A stretch of DNA of 64,000 nucleotides from JBGPTF01 sp041490445 (GTDB lineage Bacteria > Acidobacteriota > Terriglobia > Acidiferrales > UBA7541), in the NCBI GenBank assembly GCA_041490445.1, contig JBGPTF010000012.1, forward strand, positions 1-64,000, given 5' to 3'. A model generated the notes under the pieces. The model searched no databases, was not told the origin of the DNA, and was given only the letters and a program-made list of their open reading frames with translations. Shown here one piece after another: positions 53,022 to 62,672 of the stretch; position 1 is the first letter of the stretch, and each line of letters starts with the position of its first letter. The translations under genes were made by a program, and so were the position numbers.

Positions 53022-53528
53022 TCAGATGAACAGTTCTTCGTCTTCCGTCTCGGAGCTTGCGCCGTGGGAGCGGCGGGCGCCGCGAATGAAATCGAGACCC
53101 GCCTTCAAACCCTTCAACAGCGCCGAGGCCTGCTGCACCGGACCCCAGAGGGTCTTGCGGAATCTCGATCCGGCATCCTCGATGACCTCGAGAGCGCCGG
53201 TGAGGATGTGATCCGCGCGAATGACCTGGACGCGCAGGCGGTCAACGGCGTCGGTGAACACGCGATCCACTTTTTGCGCCTGGTTGCGGGCGATCCGGGT
53301 GATCTCGGCGGCATCGCCGACAATGCTGGAGATGCGATCCTGCGAATCCTCAAGAATCCGATTGATGCGGATGAGGATGGGGTCAATCTTCGACTGGAGA
53401 TCGGTGAGAATGCGAGTCATCTGGCGGTTCATCTCGCGGAATTGGAGATACATCGCCAGAAAGATCGCCATTTGAATGACGATCGCCGCCGTCGCCACGA
53501 CCACAAAGGTTGCCAGCCAGCCTTGCAT
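53022..53528 (-). CDS. DUF948-like membrane coiled-coil protein
   Basis: 168 residues. One N-terminal membrane segment (LATFVVVATAAIVIQMAIFLAMYL) followed by a long heptad-type helix (LQFREMNRQMTRILTDLQSKIDP; ITRIARNQAQKVDRVFTDAVDR) and an acidic tail. The pattern matches small membrane proteins grouped as DUF948 or YtxH-like envelope-stress factors. Eleven bases after the YtxH gene, so the two are an operon. Confidence 0.75.
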   Translation of the reverse strand: MQGWLATFVVVATAAIVIQMAIFLAMYLQFREMNRQMTRILTDLQSKIDPILIRINRILEDSQDRISSIVGDAAEITRIARNQAQKVDRVFTDAVDRLRVQVIRADHILTGALEVIEDAGSRFRKTLWGPVQQASALLKGLKAGLDFIRGARRSHGASSETEDEELFI

Positions 53529-53538
53529 CTATGCGCCT

Positions 53539-53826
53539 TTATTGCGCCTTCGACTTTTGATACGCTTCCTTGCCCGCTTCGACGGCCGCGCCGATGGATT
53601 CCTTCTGGCGCGACATGATCTCTTTGCTGCGCTCGATCAGATCTTCGGCGCGTTCCCGCAACTCGCGCGCCTTGCGCTGTGCATACTCGCGGCCTTGTTC
53701 TGCTTTGCCGGTGAGATATTCACGCGTCTCTTCGCCCGACTTCGGCGCGAACAGAATCCCCAGCAACGCGCCGACGCCGAGACCGACAAGAAAATAACTC
53801 ACTTTGGAAGCCGGATTGTCGCTCAT
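53539..53826 (-). CDS. YtxH-family small membrane protein
   Basis: 95 residues. Membrane segment with glycines (YFLVGLGVGALLGILFAP) and KSGEETREYL, the YtxH domain signature, followed by a charged helix. General-stress-associated small proteins of unknown mechanism. Confidence 0.88.
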   Translation of the reverse strand: MSDNPASKVSYFLVGLGVGALLGILFAPKSGEETREYLTGKAEQGREYAQRKARELRERAEDLIERSKEIMSRQKESIGAAVEAGKEAYQKSKAQ

Positions 53827-54203
53827 GCTTCACCTCCGCAGGAAACACTAGCATAGCGGTCCTGAGGTGACAAGGGTATGGGGCTGAAAAGACTAGCCCT
53901 TGCGCGAATCTCCATACGCTACCGTCTGGAGAACACCTCTCTATGTTCCGGCGGGAAGTCATTCTATGGCCGGAGAGTCTCGGTGAGAACTACACCCACC
54001 GTCCCTCAGCGGCTTCCCGACGAGAGGCGTCGGGACGCACAGAGCGCGAAAGCCGGGCTGGAGAGGAGGCGCTGACGGCACGCCTGATGGTTCGGCTCCG
54101 CTCACCACAAGAGGTGTGCCCTGACGAGATTTCAAGGTGGCCTGACGAAAATCTGCGGTATTTGCGGCACGCCCGAGGGGCGGGCGTTGACGAGTAGATC
54201 GAG
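53827..54203. other. 377-bp gap between ytxH-type gene and uvrC
   Basis: No supported gene. Reading both strands gave only fragments with low-complexity composition. It should contain the promoter for the YtxH/DUF948 pair. Confidence 0.4.
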
Positions 54204-56030
54204 TTATGACACGGACTCCGTAGACTCGGGAGGGGTGCGGTGAAGGCTGTCGAAGACTCGCCGGGCCTGCGCTCGGGGGACCGCAGACGCGAGCTCCTCG
54301 AGGCTCAGGTCGCGGAGCCTGGCAACGCTGCCGAAGTGCTGCAAAAGTTTTCGAGCGGTGCGGTCGCCGACTCCGGGGATTTCGGTCAGCTCGGTGCGGA
54401 GTTGGCGTTTCGTCCGGCGGCGCCGATGGAAGGTGACGGCGAAGCGATGAGTCTCGTCGCGAATCTGCTGGATGAGGTGAAGGATGGGGGAGTGGCGATC
54501 GAGGATGATCGGTTCGTCCTCGCGCCCGTGGATGTAGATGATCTCTTCCTTCTTCGCGATGCTGGCGAGGGGCTGGTTGATGATTTGCAATTTTTCGAGG
54601 GCCTGGGCGGCGGCATGCAGTTGTCCGACTCCGCCGTCGATCAGGATGAGGCTGGGGAGCGGCTTCTTCTCGGCCTGCAATCGGTGGTAACGGCGTTCGA
54701 CCGTCTCGCGCATCGCAGCAAAATCGTCGTTCCGTCGATCTTCGCTGACGATGTATTTGCGGTAATCGGATTTCTTCATTCGCCCGGTCTCCCAGACGAC
54801 CATCGAGGCCACGCTGTCCGAGCCCTGGATGTGGGAAATGTCGAAGGATTCGATGCGGCGCGGCGGCTCGGGCAAACCGAGCGCGGCTTCGAGGGCTTCG
54901 ACAATCGCCTTCGAACCCGGTTTGAGAACGCGGAAGCGCTGCGTGAAGGAGTGCCGGGCATTCTTCTGGACCAATTCGAGGAAAGCCCGTTTTTGGCCGC
55001 GCTGCGGGATGGTGATCTCGACGCGATGGCCGCTGCGTTCCGACAGCACCTCTCCGAGCAGTTCGCGGTCCTCGAAATCCATGGGCACGTGGACGAAGCG
55101 CGGCCAGTAACCGGAATCGAGATAAATCTGCTTGAGGAGGGAGGGGAGAAACTCCGCGGGCGCGAACTCGTCCAAATCCTCCCAATAGAAATCGCGGCGG
55201 TCGACCACGCGTCCAGCGCGCAGGTGAAAGAGGTTCACGGCCACCTGGGGCGGCTCGGCGTACCAGGCGAGCACATCGGTATCGTCGCCGGAGGCGGCGG
55301 CAATTTTTTGCCGCTCTTCCATTTCCCGCAGAGTGCGCAAGCGGTCGCGGTAGCCGGCGGCTTCCTCGTAGCGTTCTTCGGCCGAGGCGCGCTCCATTCT
55401 CTCTTCGAGGCTGCGGGCGAGATCGTGTCGGCGGCCTTCGAGGAAGAACTGCACGTCGCGCGCGGCTTCGGTGTAGCGTTCGCCGGTCACCAGACCCGGC
55501 ACGCACGGGCCGAGGCAGCGATGAATGAAATATTGCAAGCAGGGCCGCGGGTGCGCTCGCGTCAGGTCCACCGTGCAGGACGGGACGAGAAAATGTTTGT
55601 GAATGAGGTGGACGAGACGGTAGGCGAGACTGGCGGGAAAGTAGGGGCCAAAATAGATCGAGCCGTCCTTCTTGAGGCGGCGGGTGACGTAGACGCGCGG
55701 AAATGTTTCGAACGCGGTGAAGCGAATGTAAGGATAGGTTTTGTCGTCGCGCAGCAGGACGTTGAATCTCGGCTTGTACTGCTTGATGAGGTTGTTTTCG
55801 AGGGCCAGCGCTTCCTTCTCATTGTCCACGACGATGTAGTCCACGTCGGCAGCTTCGCGCACGAGGGTGCCGGTCTTCGCATCGGCGAGATTCGATTCGA
55901 GGAAGTAGGACGGAACGCGCTGACGCAGGGAGCGCGCTTTGCCGACGTAGATGATCGCGCCGCCGGCATCCTTGAACAGGTAGACGCCAGGCTGCTGGGG
56001 AAGGGCAGCGGCTTTTTCGCGCAGTTCCAT
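54204..56030 (-). CDS. uvrC: Excinuclease ABC subunit C
   Basis: 608 residues, normal length. It makes the 3' and 5' incisions in nucleotide excision repair. The GIY-YIG domain (GVYLFKDAGG, IIYVGKARSLRQRV) is at the N-terminus, a Cys cluster (CLQYFIHRCLGPC) near 170, the UVR motif in ERYEEAAGYRDRLRTL, the RNase H-like endonuclease (FDISHIQGSDSVASMVVWE), and the C-terminal helix-hairpin-helix (IPGVGDRTARKLLQHFG). Confidence 0.96.
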   Translation of the reverse strand: MELREKAAALPQQPGVYLFKDAGGAIIYVGKARSLRQRVPSYFLESNLADAKTGTLVREAADVDYIVVDNEKEALALENNLIKQYKPRFNVLLRDDKTYPYIRFTAFETFPRVYVTRRLKKDGSIYFGPYFPASLAYRLVHLIHKHFLVPSCTVDLTRAHPRPCLQYFIHRCLGPCVPGLVTGERYTEAARDVQFFLEGRRHDLARSLEERMERASAEERYEEAAGYRDRLRTLREMEERQKIAAASGDDTDVLAWYAEPPQVAVNLFHLRAGRVVDRRDFYWEDLDEFAPAEFLPSLLKQIYLDSGYWPRFVHVPMDFEDRELLGEVLSERSGHRVEITIPQRGQKRAFLELVQKNARHSFTQRFRVLKPGSKAIVEALEAALGLPEPPRRIESFDISHIQGSDSVASMVVWETGRMKKSDYRKYIVSEDRRNDDFAAMRETVERRYHRLQAEKKPLPSLILIDGGVGQLHAAAQALEKLQIINQPLASIAKKEEIIYIHGREDEPIILDRHSPILHLIQQIRDETHRFAVTFHRRRRTKRQLRTELTEIPGVGDRTARKLLQHFGSVARLRDLSLEELASAVPRAQARRVFDSLHRTPPESTESVS

Positions 56031-56120
56031 ACGACCGGGCTAGAATGATTGCGGCGGCAGCCGCGAACGACTCCATCGCCATCATAACAAAGGCGCGCTG
56101 ATCGCAGCCAGGAACACGCC

Positions 56121-56597
56121 ATGACCTGCCTCCATCGTTTGATTGTTCTGTTTTTTGCACTCCTCGCGATCAGCCCACTCGCGTGCGCGCAGCAAGCGAA
56201 GCCGGGAGAAGAAGAGATTTACGACCCGCTCCACGCGCAAGAAGCGGTCGAGATCGGCAAGTTCTATATGAAGAGGGGCGATGTGGATGCGGCGATCGAT
56301 CGTTTTCAGGAAGCCATCCGACTGAATCCGAAATTCGCGCTGCCGCGGCTGCTTCTTGGGGAAGCGTACGAGAAAAAGGGCGAGAAGGCGGAAGCGGTGA
56401 AGTATTACGAGGAGTATCTGAAAATCCTGCCGAAAGCGCCCGACGCAAAGAAAGTGCGCAAGAAAAAGGAGAAGCTCAAGCGCCAACTGGAACAGGATCA
56501 GGCCGGCGCGAAGGCCGGTTCAGACAAAGCGCTGGAGGAACCGCCGGGCGCGTTCGAAAAGAGGAAACCGCGTTTCCTCGCGGCGGAACTCGGCTGA
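56121..56597 (+). CDS. Secreted TPR protein
   Basis: 158 residues with signal peptide (LIVLFFALLAISPLACA). One to two TPR units at about 40-105 (AVEIGKFYMKRGDVDAAIDRFQ; LLGEAYEKKGEKAEAVKYYEEYL) and a Lys/Glu-rich tail (PEAKKVRKKKEK-like). Likely periplasmic scaffold. Its last 78 bp overlap tail-to-tail with the SprT-like gene on the other strand. Confidence 0.75.
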   Translation: MTCLHRLIVLFFALLAISPLACAQQAKPGEEEIYDPLHAQEAVEIGKFYMKRGDVDAAIDRFQEAIRLNPKFALPRLLLGEAYEKKGEKAEAVKYYEEYLKILPKAPDAKKVRKKKEKLKRQLEQDQAGAKAGSDKALEEPPGAFEKRKPRFLAAELG

Positions 56598-57233
56598 GTG
56601 GCTTTCCAGGCGGCAGCGGAAGTAGCGCATGGGATGCTTCTGGTGAAGCATCTCGTGATACAGAACGTACGAGACAACGTATTCCGGGACATCTTCGCGG
56701 TCCAACCCCCGATTGATCACAATTTGCCGCAAGGCAGGGTCGAAGCAGCCGAGCTGTGTGCGCCACGTCCGCCCGCTCCAACCGAGCCGCGGACGTTCCA
56801 GCTTGTTCTGAAAGTAGCGCCCGTTCAGCCGGTCGTAGAGCGGCGCGAGATCGTGGCAGGAACCTCGGGGGCCAATCTTCACCGGGCGGGCGCGCCGGCG
56901 GCGCGCCGCGTGGATGCGCCGGCGCGTCGCGCTGGAAAAGGAAAAGTGGCGATACGCCTCCATCAGACCGCGCGGCAGTTTGCGGCGGTACAGGCGCGAG
57001 AGCAACACCGCCGCGGCGGCTTCCAGGGCCGGCAGCGGAGCGCCACGGAGCAGATCGGAAAGGCGCACGCAGGCGGTGTCCCCGCGGAGCCGTATCGTGT
57101 GAGAGAGATCAGCGTAGGGATAGAACTCCACGAGAAAATGCGGCGGGCGGCCCTGACACCCGAGGCGCGTAAACATCCGCTGAAAGATTCGTCCGCCTCC
57201 GGCGACGACACGCGCATTTGCCGCGCGGCGCAT
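56520..57233 (-). CDS. SprT/M48-like zinc metalloprotease domain protein
   Basis: 237 residues. Zinc motif HEMLH at 193-197 (LYHEMLHQKH) with a third His at 212 in SHSAEFRREE, matching SprT-like metallopeptidase layout (PLYDRLNGRYFQNKL before the site). The N-terminal half is Arg-rich. Start overlaps the upstream stop by one base (TAATG). The same arrangement is seen in proteins of the DUF45/SprT group. Confidence 0.78.
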   Translation of the reverse strand: MRRAANARVVAGGGRIFQRMFTRLGCQGRPPHFLVEFYPYADLSHTIRLRGDTACVRLSDLLRGAPLPALEAAAAVLLSRLYRRKLPRGLMEAYRHFSFSSATRRRIHAARRRRARPVKIGPRGSCHDLAPLYDRLNGRYFQNKLERPRLGWSGRTWRTQLGCFDPALRQIVINRGLDREDVPEYVVSYVLYHEMLHQKHPMRYFRCRLESHSAEFRREETRFPLFERARRFLQRFV

Positions 57234-57757
57234 TACGGCTTCCTCCTCGGCGGCGGAGCGAGTTTCTTCTCCGCGTCCTGCACGTCGTTCAGGGCGTCGC
57301 GAGTGCCTTCGATGGCGTCCAGCAGCGTGTCCTTATAGGTGTTGAGTTCCGCGCCATCCTTGGCAAGCTTTTCGAGCGTGGCGAGGAATTCCTTGCCTTT
57401 GGTTTGGAAGTCCTTCAGGGCGCTGCGAATGTCGATCTGCTTTTCCGCGTCGAGGGCGACCAAGTCAGCCGCGTCGTCCACACATCCGACGTAAGCGTTC
57501 AGCAAACCGTTCAAGGTATGCGCGCGATCGCGCTCGGGGGTGGTGCGCGAGAGTTCGTATTGGAACTTCTGGAGCCGGTCCTCGGCGAACTTCAGAAAGA
57601 GCTTGATGCGTTCACCGGGATTCTCGGCGTCGCGGATCTTGTCCGCTTCGATGTCGCTCAGGTAATCCTTCTTCGGGTTCTGGCCGCGGGCCGGGGACCC
57701 CGCGGCGGAGAGCGCGAAGGCCGCAAGCATGAAGGGAATCCAGATTCGCGCGCGCAT
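57233..57757 (-). CDS. Secreted helical protein, unknown function
   Basis: 174 residues with signal peptide (WIPFMLAAFALSAAGSPARG). The rest is helical and charged (IKLFLKFAEDRLQKFQYELSR; TLEKLAKDGAELNTYKDTLLD). Unrecognised family; related in layout to the next gene upstream, so both may be parts of a periplasmic helical complex encoded behind uvrA. Confidence 0.65.
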   Translation of the reverse strand: MRARIWIPFMLAAFALSAAGSPARGQNPKKDYLSDIEADKIRDAENPGERIKLFLKFAEDRLQKFQYELSRTTPERDRAHTLNGLLNAYVGCVDDAADLVALDAEKQIDIRSALKDFQTKGKEFLATLEKLAKDGAELNTYKDTLLDAIEGTRDALNDVQDAEKKLAPPPRRKP

Positions 57758-57772
57758 GGGCTCCTCCCAGGT

Positions 57773-58276
57773 TTACGGCTGCTCACTCTTCGTTCGCCGT
57801 CCAGGCTGGCGCGGGAAGAGTTGGAGAATCAATTTCTTGTTGAGACTATCGAGCTCGAGGCGAACGTCGTCAAAGCCCTGATGCCAGTTTGGTGGAATTT
57901 CCAGGAAAATCTCGTTGAGTTCACGCAAAGCCTCGCGGAGCGAGATTTGCAGCTCCTTGTAGCCTCCTGGTTTTTTCTCCGGGTCCAGGCCGCGAGCGTC
58001 AAGGGCCTTGTGGACCTCTTCGGCTTGATCACGGTATTGGCCGAGGATTTCGAGGGCACGTGCGAAATCGCGCGCTCTGGCGGCGCGGCGGATTTCGTCA
58101 AACTCGGCAGCGCCGAGTTTGGGCAGCAGCTTCCCGCGGCTCACCGGATCGGTTTCTTTTTCATAGCGGGCGCGGAGCTTGTCCAATTGGCCGTGGGCCG
58201 GGGGAGCGGCGAGCAAAAGCGCCAAACCCAGTGAGGCGCACCCATGGAAAGAAAGCCAAGCGGGCCAGCCGATCAC
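57773..58276 (-). CDS. Secreted helical protein, unknown function (second)
   Basis: 167 residues from a GTG at 58276 overlapping the TPR stop by 4 bp. Signal-like segment (LGLALLLAAPPAHGQ). Helical charged domain (DEIRRAARARDFARALEILGQYRD; LQISLREALRELNEIFLEI). Family unknown. Confidence 0.63.
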   Translation of the reverse strand: MIGWPAWLSFHGCASLGLALLLAAPPAHGQLDKLRARYEKETDPVSRGKLLPKLGAAEFDEIRRAARARDFARALEILGQYRDQAEEVHKALDARGLDPEKKPGGYKELQISLREALRELNEIFLEIPPNWHQGFDDVRLELDSLNKKLILQLFPRQPGRRTKSEQP

Positions 58277-59601
58277 GGTTTCTTCCTTTTCACCTGGCGC
58301 TCCAACGCACGAACCCGGGCAGTGGCCGCGAAGAATTCATCGTCGTTGGTCGCGGTGTGGAGCGAAAGGTATTTATCATAGGCCTCGAGGGCCTCAGCCT
58401 TCTGTCCGAGTTTATCGTAGCAGTCGGCGCGGAGGAACCGGGTGCGGTCCGTCGGAGCCTCGAGAGACGCGAGGCGATCGAGCAAGGACAGCGCGGCAGT
58501 GCAGTTTTCGCCGAAATAGTTCGCAAAAACCAGGCCGCGCAGAGCAGCGGTATGCCTGGAATCAATCTGCAGCGCCGCAGCAAATTCGCGGGCTGCGTCG
58601 GCGAACTTCTTTTGCTCGAGAAGGGCGGCGCCGAACTGCTGGCGCAAATCCGGATCGCGGGGTGCGAGGGCGACGGCTTTCTGGAGATAGGGCACGGCCT
58701 CGGCGAATTTCTTCTGGCGGACGAGCAAATCGGCGCGCATCTTCAGGCCCGCGGCAGAATCCAGCGCATTCGACCCCGCGAGATTCAACTGGGCGAGCGC
58801 CTCATCGTTTTTTCCGAGGTCGGTGAGGACGGAAGCATATTGCAGGCGCGTGGCCGAGTCGCCGGGCACGGATTTGAGGTAGGCGGCGAGTTCCGGCGCG
58901 GCGACCTCCAGCTTCTGTTGCGCGAGGAGACTTTCCGCAAAGCCGAGCCGCGCGTGGTCCGAGTCCGGTTTCAGGGCGAGCGCTTCGCGAAACTCTTTCT
59001 CCGCCTCCGGCGCGCGTTGCAGAGAGAGCAGGGTGCGGCCGAGAGCAAAGTGGATGTCGTACGTCTTCGCGTCGAGAGTTTCCGCCTGCTGGTATTGTTC
59101 GATGGCGGGTTCCGGCTGCCCGGATCGTTCCAGGGCCAGCCCCAGGGCAAAATGCGGCTGCGCCTTTCCCGGAAGCAGTTCCGCGGCGCGGCGGAGGGGT
59201 TCGACGGCAGCGGCCGGGTCTTTCTCGAGGAGGGCCAGCCCGTAGTTGAGTTGCGCTTCGGGCATTTTCGGATTGAGCTCGGCGGCCTTGCGATATTCCT
59301 CGCGGGCATCATCGAGGCGCTGGAGCCCGGAGTACGCGTAGCCGAGCTGGAAATGAGCAACGGCGTCGCCGGGCCGCTGGTCGAGATATTTGCGATAGGC
59401 GGTGACCGCAGCGGCGAAGTCCTTGCTTTCAATGGCAGACGCGCCCGCCGCCAGCAGCGTTTGCAAATCCCGGTCGGGATTGGGGAAGTGCTGCGTCGAG
59501 GGCTTTTGGGAAGAGGCTGCGCCGAGGAGCGCGCTGGCAAGAAAAGCCAGGCAGATGACGAGGGGCGCAGCGATCGCGATGGAGGTGTGCCGGAAGCTCA
59601 T
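58273..59601 (-). CDS. Secreted TPR-repeat protein
   Basis: 442 residues from the ATG at 59601, which overlaps the uvrA stop by 4 bp. Signal peptide (IAIAAPLVICLAFLASALLGA). About ten TPR units from 40 to 420 (AVTAYRKYLDQRPGDAVAHF; LNYGLALLEKDPAAAVEPLRRA; RGLVFANYFGENCTAALSLLDRL). Likely a periplasmic scaffold. Longer upstream reading frames run antisense-like over uvrA's tail and are not accepted. Confidence 0.83.
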   Translation of the reverse strand: MSFRHTSIAIAAPLVICLAFLASALLGAASSQKPSTQHFPNPDRDLQTLLAAGASAIESKDFAAAVTAYRKYLDQRPGDAVAHFQLGYAYSGLQRLDDAREEYRKAAELNPKMPEAQLNYGLALLEKDPAAAVEPLRRAAELLPGKAQPHFALGLALERSGQPEPAIEQYQQAETLDAKTYDIHFALGRTLLSLQRAPEAEKEFREALALKPDSDHARLGFAESLLAQQKLEVAAPELAAYLKSVPGDSATRLQYASVLTDLGKNDEALAQLNLAGSNALDSAAGLKMRADLLVRQKKFAEAVPYLQKAVALAPRDPDLRQQFGAALLEQKKFADAAREFAAALQIDSRHTAALRGLVFANYFGENCTAALSLLDRLASLEAPTDRTRFLRADCYDKLGQKAEALEAYDKYLSLHTATNDDEFFAATARVRALERQVKRKKP

Positions 59602-62546
59602 TTTGGCGAGTGGTTCCGCGAGTTCGCGGTGTTGTGGTTTTGTGCCTGGGAGTTTTGATTCAGCACCAGCGCCAGGAATTTTCCCGTGTGCGAATGCGAA
59701 TTCCGCGCCACCTGCTCGGGCGTGCCGGTCGCGACGACTCGCCCACCCTGTTCGCCGCCTTCGGGCCCCAGGTCGATCAGCCAATCGGCCGATTTGATGA
59801 CGTCCAGATTGTGCTCGATGATGAGCACGGAGGCGCCGCCCTCGATCAGTTTGCGAAACGCCGACAGAAGTTTCTGGATGTCGTCGAAGTGCAATCCAGT
59901 GGTCGGCTCGTCGAAAATGTACAGCACACCTGCGTTGGCCTGACGGGTGAGATGCGCGGCCAGTTTCAAACGTTGCGCTTCCCCTCCGGAGAGGGTGGTG
60001 GCGGATTGTCCGAGCCGCAAGTAGCCGAGGCCGACTTCCTCGAGGATTTTCAGGCGCGAGACGACCTTGGGCGCCGCGGCAAAAAAGCTGAGCGACTCGC
60101 GAACGGTCATTTGCAAGACTTCGTGAATATGTTTCTCGTGATAGCGAACGTCGAGGATGCTGCTCTTGTAGCGGGTGCCACGGCATTCCTCGCAGATCAG
60201 CTCGACATCGGCAAGGAACTGCATTTCGACGGTGACGGTGCCGTCGCCCTGGCAGGCTTCGCAGCGCCCGCCGGGGATGTTGAACGAAAAATGTCCCGTG
60301 GCGAAGCCGCGCTTTTTCGATTCGGGCGTGGCGGCGAAGACTTCGCGGATCGCGTCGAATGCCTTCATGTAGGTGGCGGGATTCGAGCGAGGCGTACGCC
60401 CGATCGGGGACTGGTCCACCAGTTCGACTTCGGTGATGGCTGCGTCGCCCTCGATGCGGTCGCAGGCCTGGCGCCAGTTGCCGCCGTTGCGTTTGGCCTG
60501 AAGGGTTTTGTAGAGCACGTCGTGGACAAGGGTGGATTTTCCCGAGCCCGACACACCGGTGACCGCCACAATCATTCCGAGCGGGACCATCAGATCGATA
60601 TTCTTGAGGTTGTGGCTGCGCGCGCCGAAGAGCTTGAGAAACTTTCCGGCGGGCTTGCGGCGGCGCGCGGGGACGGGGATGCGCAACTCGCCATTCAGAT
60701 ACTTCGCGGTGAGCGACTTTGTGTCGGAAAGCAAGGAGTCACGCGAGCCCGCGAACGTCAACTTGCCGCCGTGCTCGCCGGCGCCGGGGCCAAGGTCGAG
60801 GACGTAATCGGCGGCGTTGATGGTGTCGGGATCATGCTCGACGACGATGAGCGTGTTGCCGAGATCGCGCAGGGTCTTGAGGATGGCGATCAGACGGTGC
60901 GTGTCGCGAGGATGGAGGCCGATCGAAGGCTCGTCGAGAACATACATCGTGCCCACAAGATGCGAGCCGAGGGACGTGGCGAGCTGGATGCGCTGGGCTT
61001 CGCCGCCGGCCAGGGTGGAGGTGAGGCGGTCGAGAGTCAAATAATCCAGACCCACTTCGTCCAGGAAACGCAAACGCTGCTGAATTTCTTCGAGGATCTT
61101 GCCGGCGATCTTTGATTCGGAAGCCGTGAGGGTGAGCGCGTCGAAGAACCCGCGGGCTTCGGAGACAGTCAGCCGGCAGAGTTCGGTGATGGGCCGGCGC
61201 TGGATTTGGACGGCGCGAGCTTCGGCGCGCAGGCGCGTGCCGCGGCAGTCGGGACAGGTGGCATAGCCGCGATAGCGGCTGAGAAAGACGCGGACGTGCA
61301 GCTTGTATTTTTTCCGCTCGAGCCACTCGAAAAAACCTTTGACGCCGGTGAAGCCCGCCGAGGAATCACCTTCGAGAATGCGTTCGCGCTGCGCCGCAGT
61401 CAGGTCGCGATAGGGGACGTCGAGCGGAATGTTTTTGGCGCGCGCGTAGCGTTTCAGGTCGAGGAGCAGACCGCGGTAGCGGGGCTTGGTCCACGGCTCG
61501 ATGGCGCCGTCGGCCAGCGATTTGCCCTTATCCGGAATCACGCGGTCGAGATCAAAATCAATCGTGTTGCCGAAACCCTGGCAGCGCGGGCAAGCGCCGT
61601 AGGGATTGTTGAAGGAGAAAAGCCGGGGCTCCGGCTCCTGATACACGAGGCCGCACTTCTTGCATTCGAAGCGCTCGTTGAAAATCAGGCGCTGCGGCTT
61701 TTCGCCGGGAGAATCCGGAACGAATTCGAGGATCGCTTCGCCGCGGCCTTCGCGGTAACAGATTTCGATGGAATCCATCAGGCGGGAGCGGGATTCCGCG
61801 GAGATGGCCAGACGATCGACAAGGACGTGGAGGGGCCGCGAAAAATTCAGATCGAGCAGCGTCTCCGGGGAAGAGAATTCGAATACGCGGCCATCCTGGT
61901 AGAGGCGATGGAAGCCGCGCTTTTGCAACTCGGTGAGGGCCAGGCGGATGGCGTCGCCGGCGGGTTTCCCCAGCTTGCGCGGGCGAGGGCCGCGCGGCAA
62001 AGGATCTCCGCCGAGGCGCAATTCATAGAGGACGTAGAACCGGCGGCCCTCGGGGAGGGTCAGGACGCGACCGGCGATTTCGTCGAGGGAGTCGCGACGC
62101 ACTTCTTCGCCGCACCGCGAACAGAAAGTGCGGCCGACGCGGGCGTAGAGCAGACGGAGGTAGTCGTAAATCTCGGTTGCCGTCGCCACGGTCGAGCGGG
62201 GATTGCGGGTGGTGTTCTTCTGCCGGATGGCGATGGCCGGGGCGATGCCGGAAATTTCGTCCACATCGGGTTTTTCGATGCGCTCGAGGAATTGCCGGGC
62301 GTAGGCTGACAGGGATTCGATGTAGCGGCGCTGGCCTTCGGCATAGAGGGTGTCGAACGCGAGGCTGGATTTGCCCGAGCCGGAAACCCCGGTGACGACC
62401 GTGATGGCGTTGTGCGGGATCTCGAAATCGATGTTCTTCAGATTGTGGACGCGCGCCCCGCGGACGCGAATCACCTCCGGCTCGGCCGCAGGGATGACGG
62501 CGGCCTGCGGGCCGGAGCGGGTCTCCTCTGGTGTGTTCTTTGGCAT
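59598..62546 (-). CDS. uvrA: Excinuclease ABC subunit A
   Basis: 982 residues from the ATG at 62546; damage recognition for excision repair. First Walker A (GVSGSGKSS) at 53-61, the zinc finger CSRCG, the insertion with CKKCG...CPRCQGFG, ABC signature segments (TLAGGEAQRIQLA), second Walker A GVSGSGKSTL, the C-terminal zinc module CEACQGDG...CEECRGTR, and TLSGGEAQRLKLA. A longer 1060-residue frame is rejected because the added 78 residues are unrelated. The C-terminus has an Asn/Ser tail. It leads an operon with TPR, two secreted helical proteins and the SprT-like gene. Confidence 0.96.
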   Translation of the reverse strand: MPKNTPEETRSGPQAAVIPAAEPEVIRVRGARVHNLKNIDFEIPHNAITVVTGVSGSGKSSLAFDTLYAEGQRRYIESLSAYARQFLERIEKPDVDEISGIAPAIAIRQKNTTRNPRSTVATATEIYDYLRLLYARVGRTFCSRCGEEVRRDSLDEIAGRVLTLPEGRRFYVLYELRLGGDPLPRGPRPRKLGKPAGDAIRLALTELQKRGFHRLYQDGRVFEFSSPETLLDLNFSRPLHVLVDRLAISAESRSRLMDSIEICYREGRGEAILEFVPDSPGEKPQRLIFNERFECKKCGLVYQEPEPRLFSFNNPYGACPRCQGFGNTIDFDLDRVIPDKGKSLADGAIEPWTKPRYRGLLLDLKRYARAKNIPLDVPYRDLTAAQRERILEGDSSAGFTGVKGFFEWLERKKYKLHVRVFLSRYRGYATCPDCRGTRLRAEARAVQIQRRPITELCRLTVSEARGFFDALTLTASESKIAGKILEEIQQRLRFLDEVGLDYLTLDRLTSTLAGGEAQRIQLATSLGSHLVGTMYVLDEPSIGLHPRDTHRLIAILKTLRDLGNTLIVVEHDPDTINAADYVLDLGPGAGEHGGKLTFAGSRDSLLSDTKSLTAKYLNGELRIPVPARRRKPAGKFLKLFGARSHNLKNIDLMVPLGMIVAVTGVSGSGKSTLVHDVLYKTLQAKRNGGNWRQACDRIEGDAAITEVELVDQSPIGRTPRSNPATYMKAFDAIREVFAATPESKKRGFATGHFSFNIPGGRCEACQGDGTVTVEMQFLADVELICEECRGTRYKSSILDVRYHEKHIHEVLQMTVRESLSFFAAAPKVVSRLKILEEVGLGYLRLGQSATTLSGGEAQRLKLAAHLTRQANAGVLYIFDEPTTGLHFDDIQKLLSAFRKLIEGGASVLIIEHNLDVIKSADWLIDLGPEGGEQGGRVVATGTPEQVARNSHSHTGKFLALVLNQNSQAQNHNTANSRNHSPK

Positions 62547-62672
62547 TAGCCCAAACTGAAAATTATACGTCGCGGGGTGGCAGGGGGCAATTCCAGGTTC
62601 AGAGGGCACATCCGGGGTGCGCGGCGCCTGTGATAGATTGCATCGAGCAGCGAACGAGCGGGAGGGAAGGGC

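Noticed and set aside
54240..56048. 602-residue open frame antisense to uvrC
   Set aside because: Same cause as above; UvrC domains are all present on the other strand.
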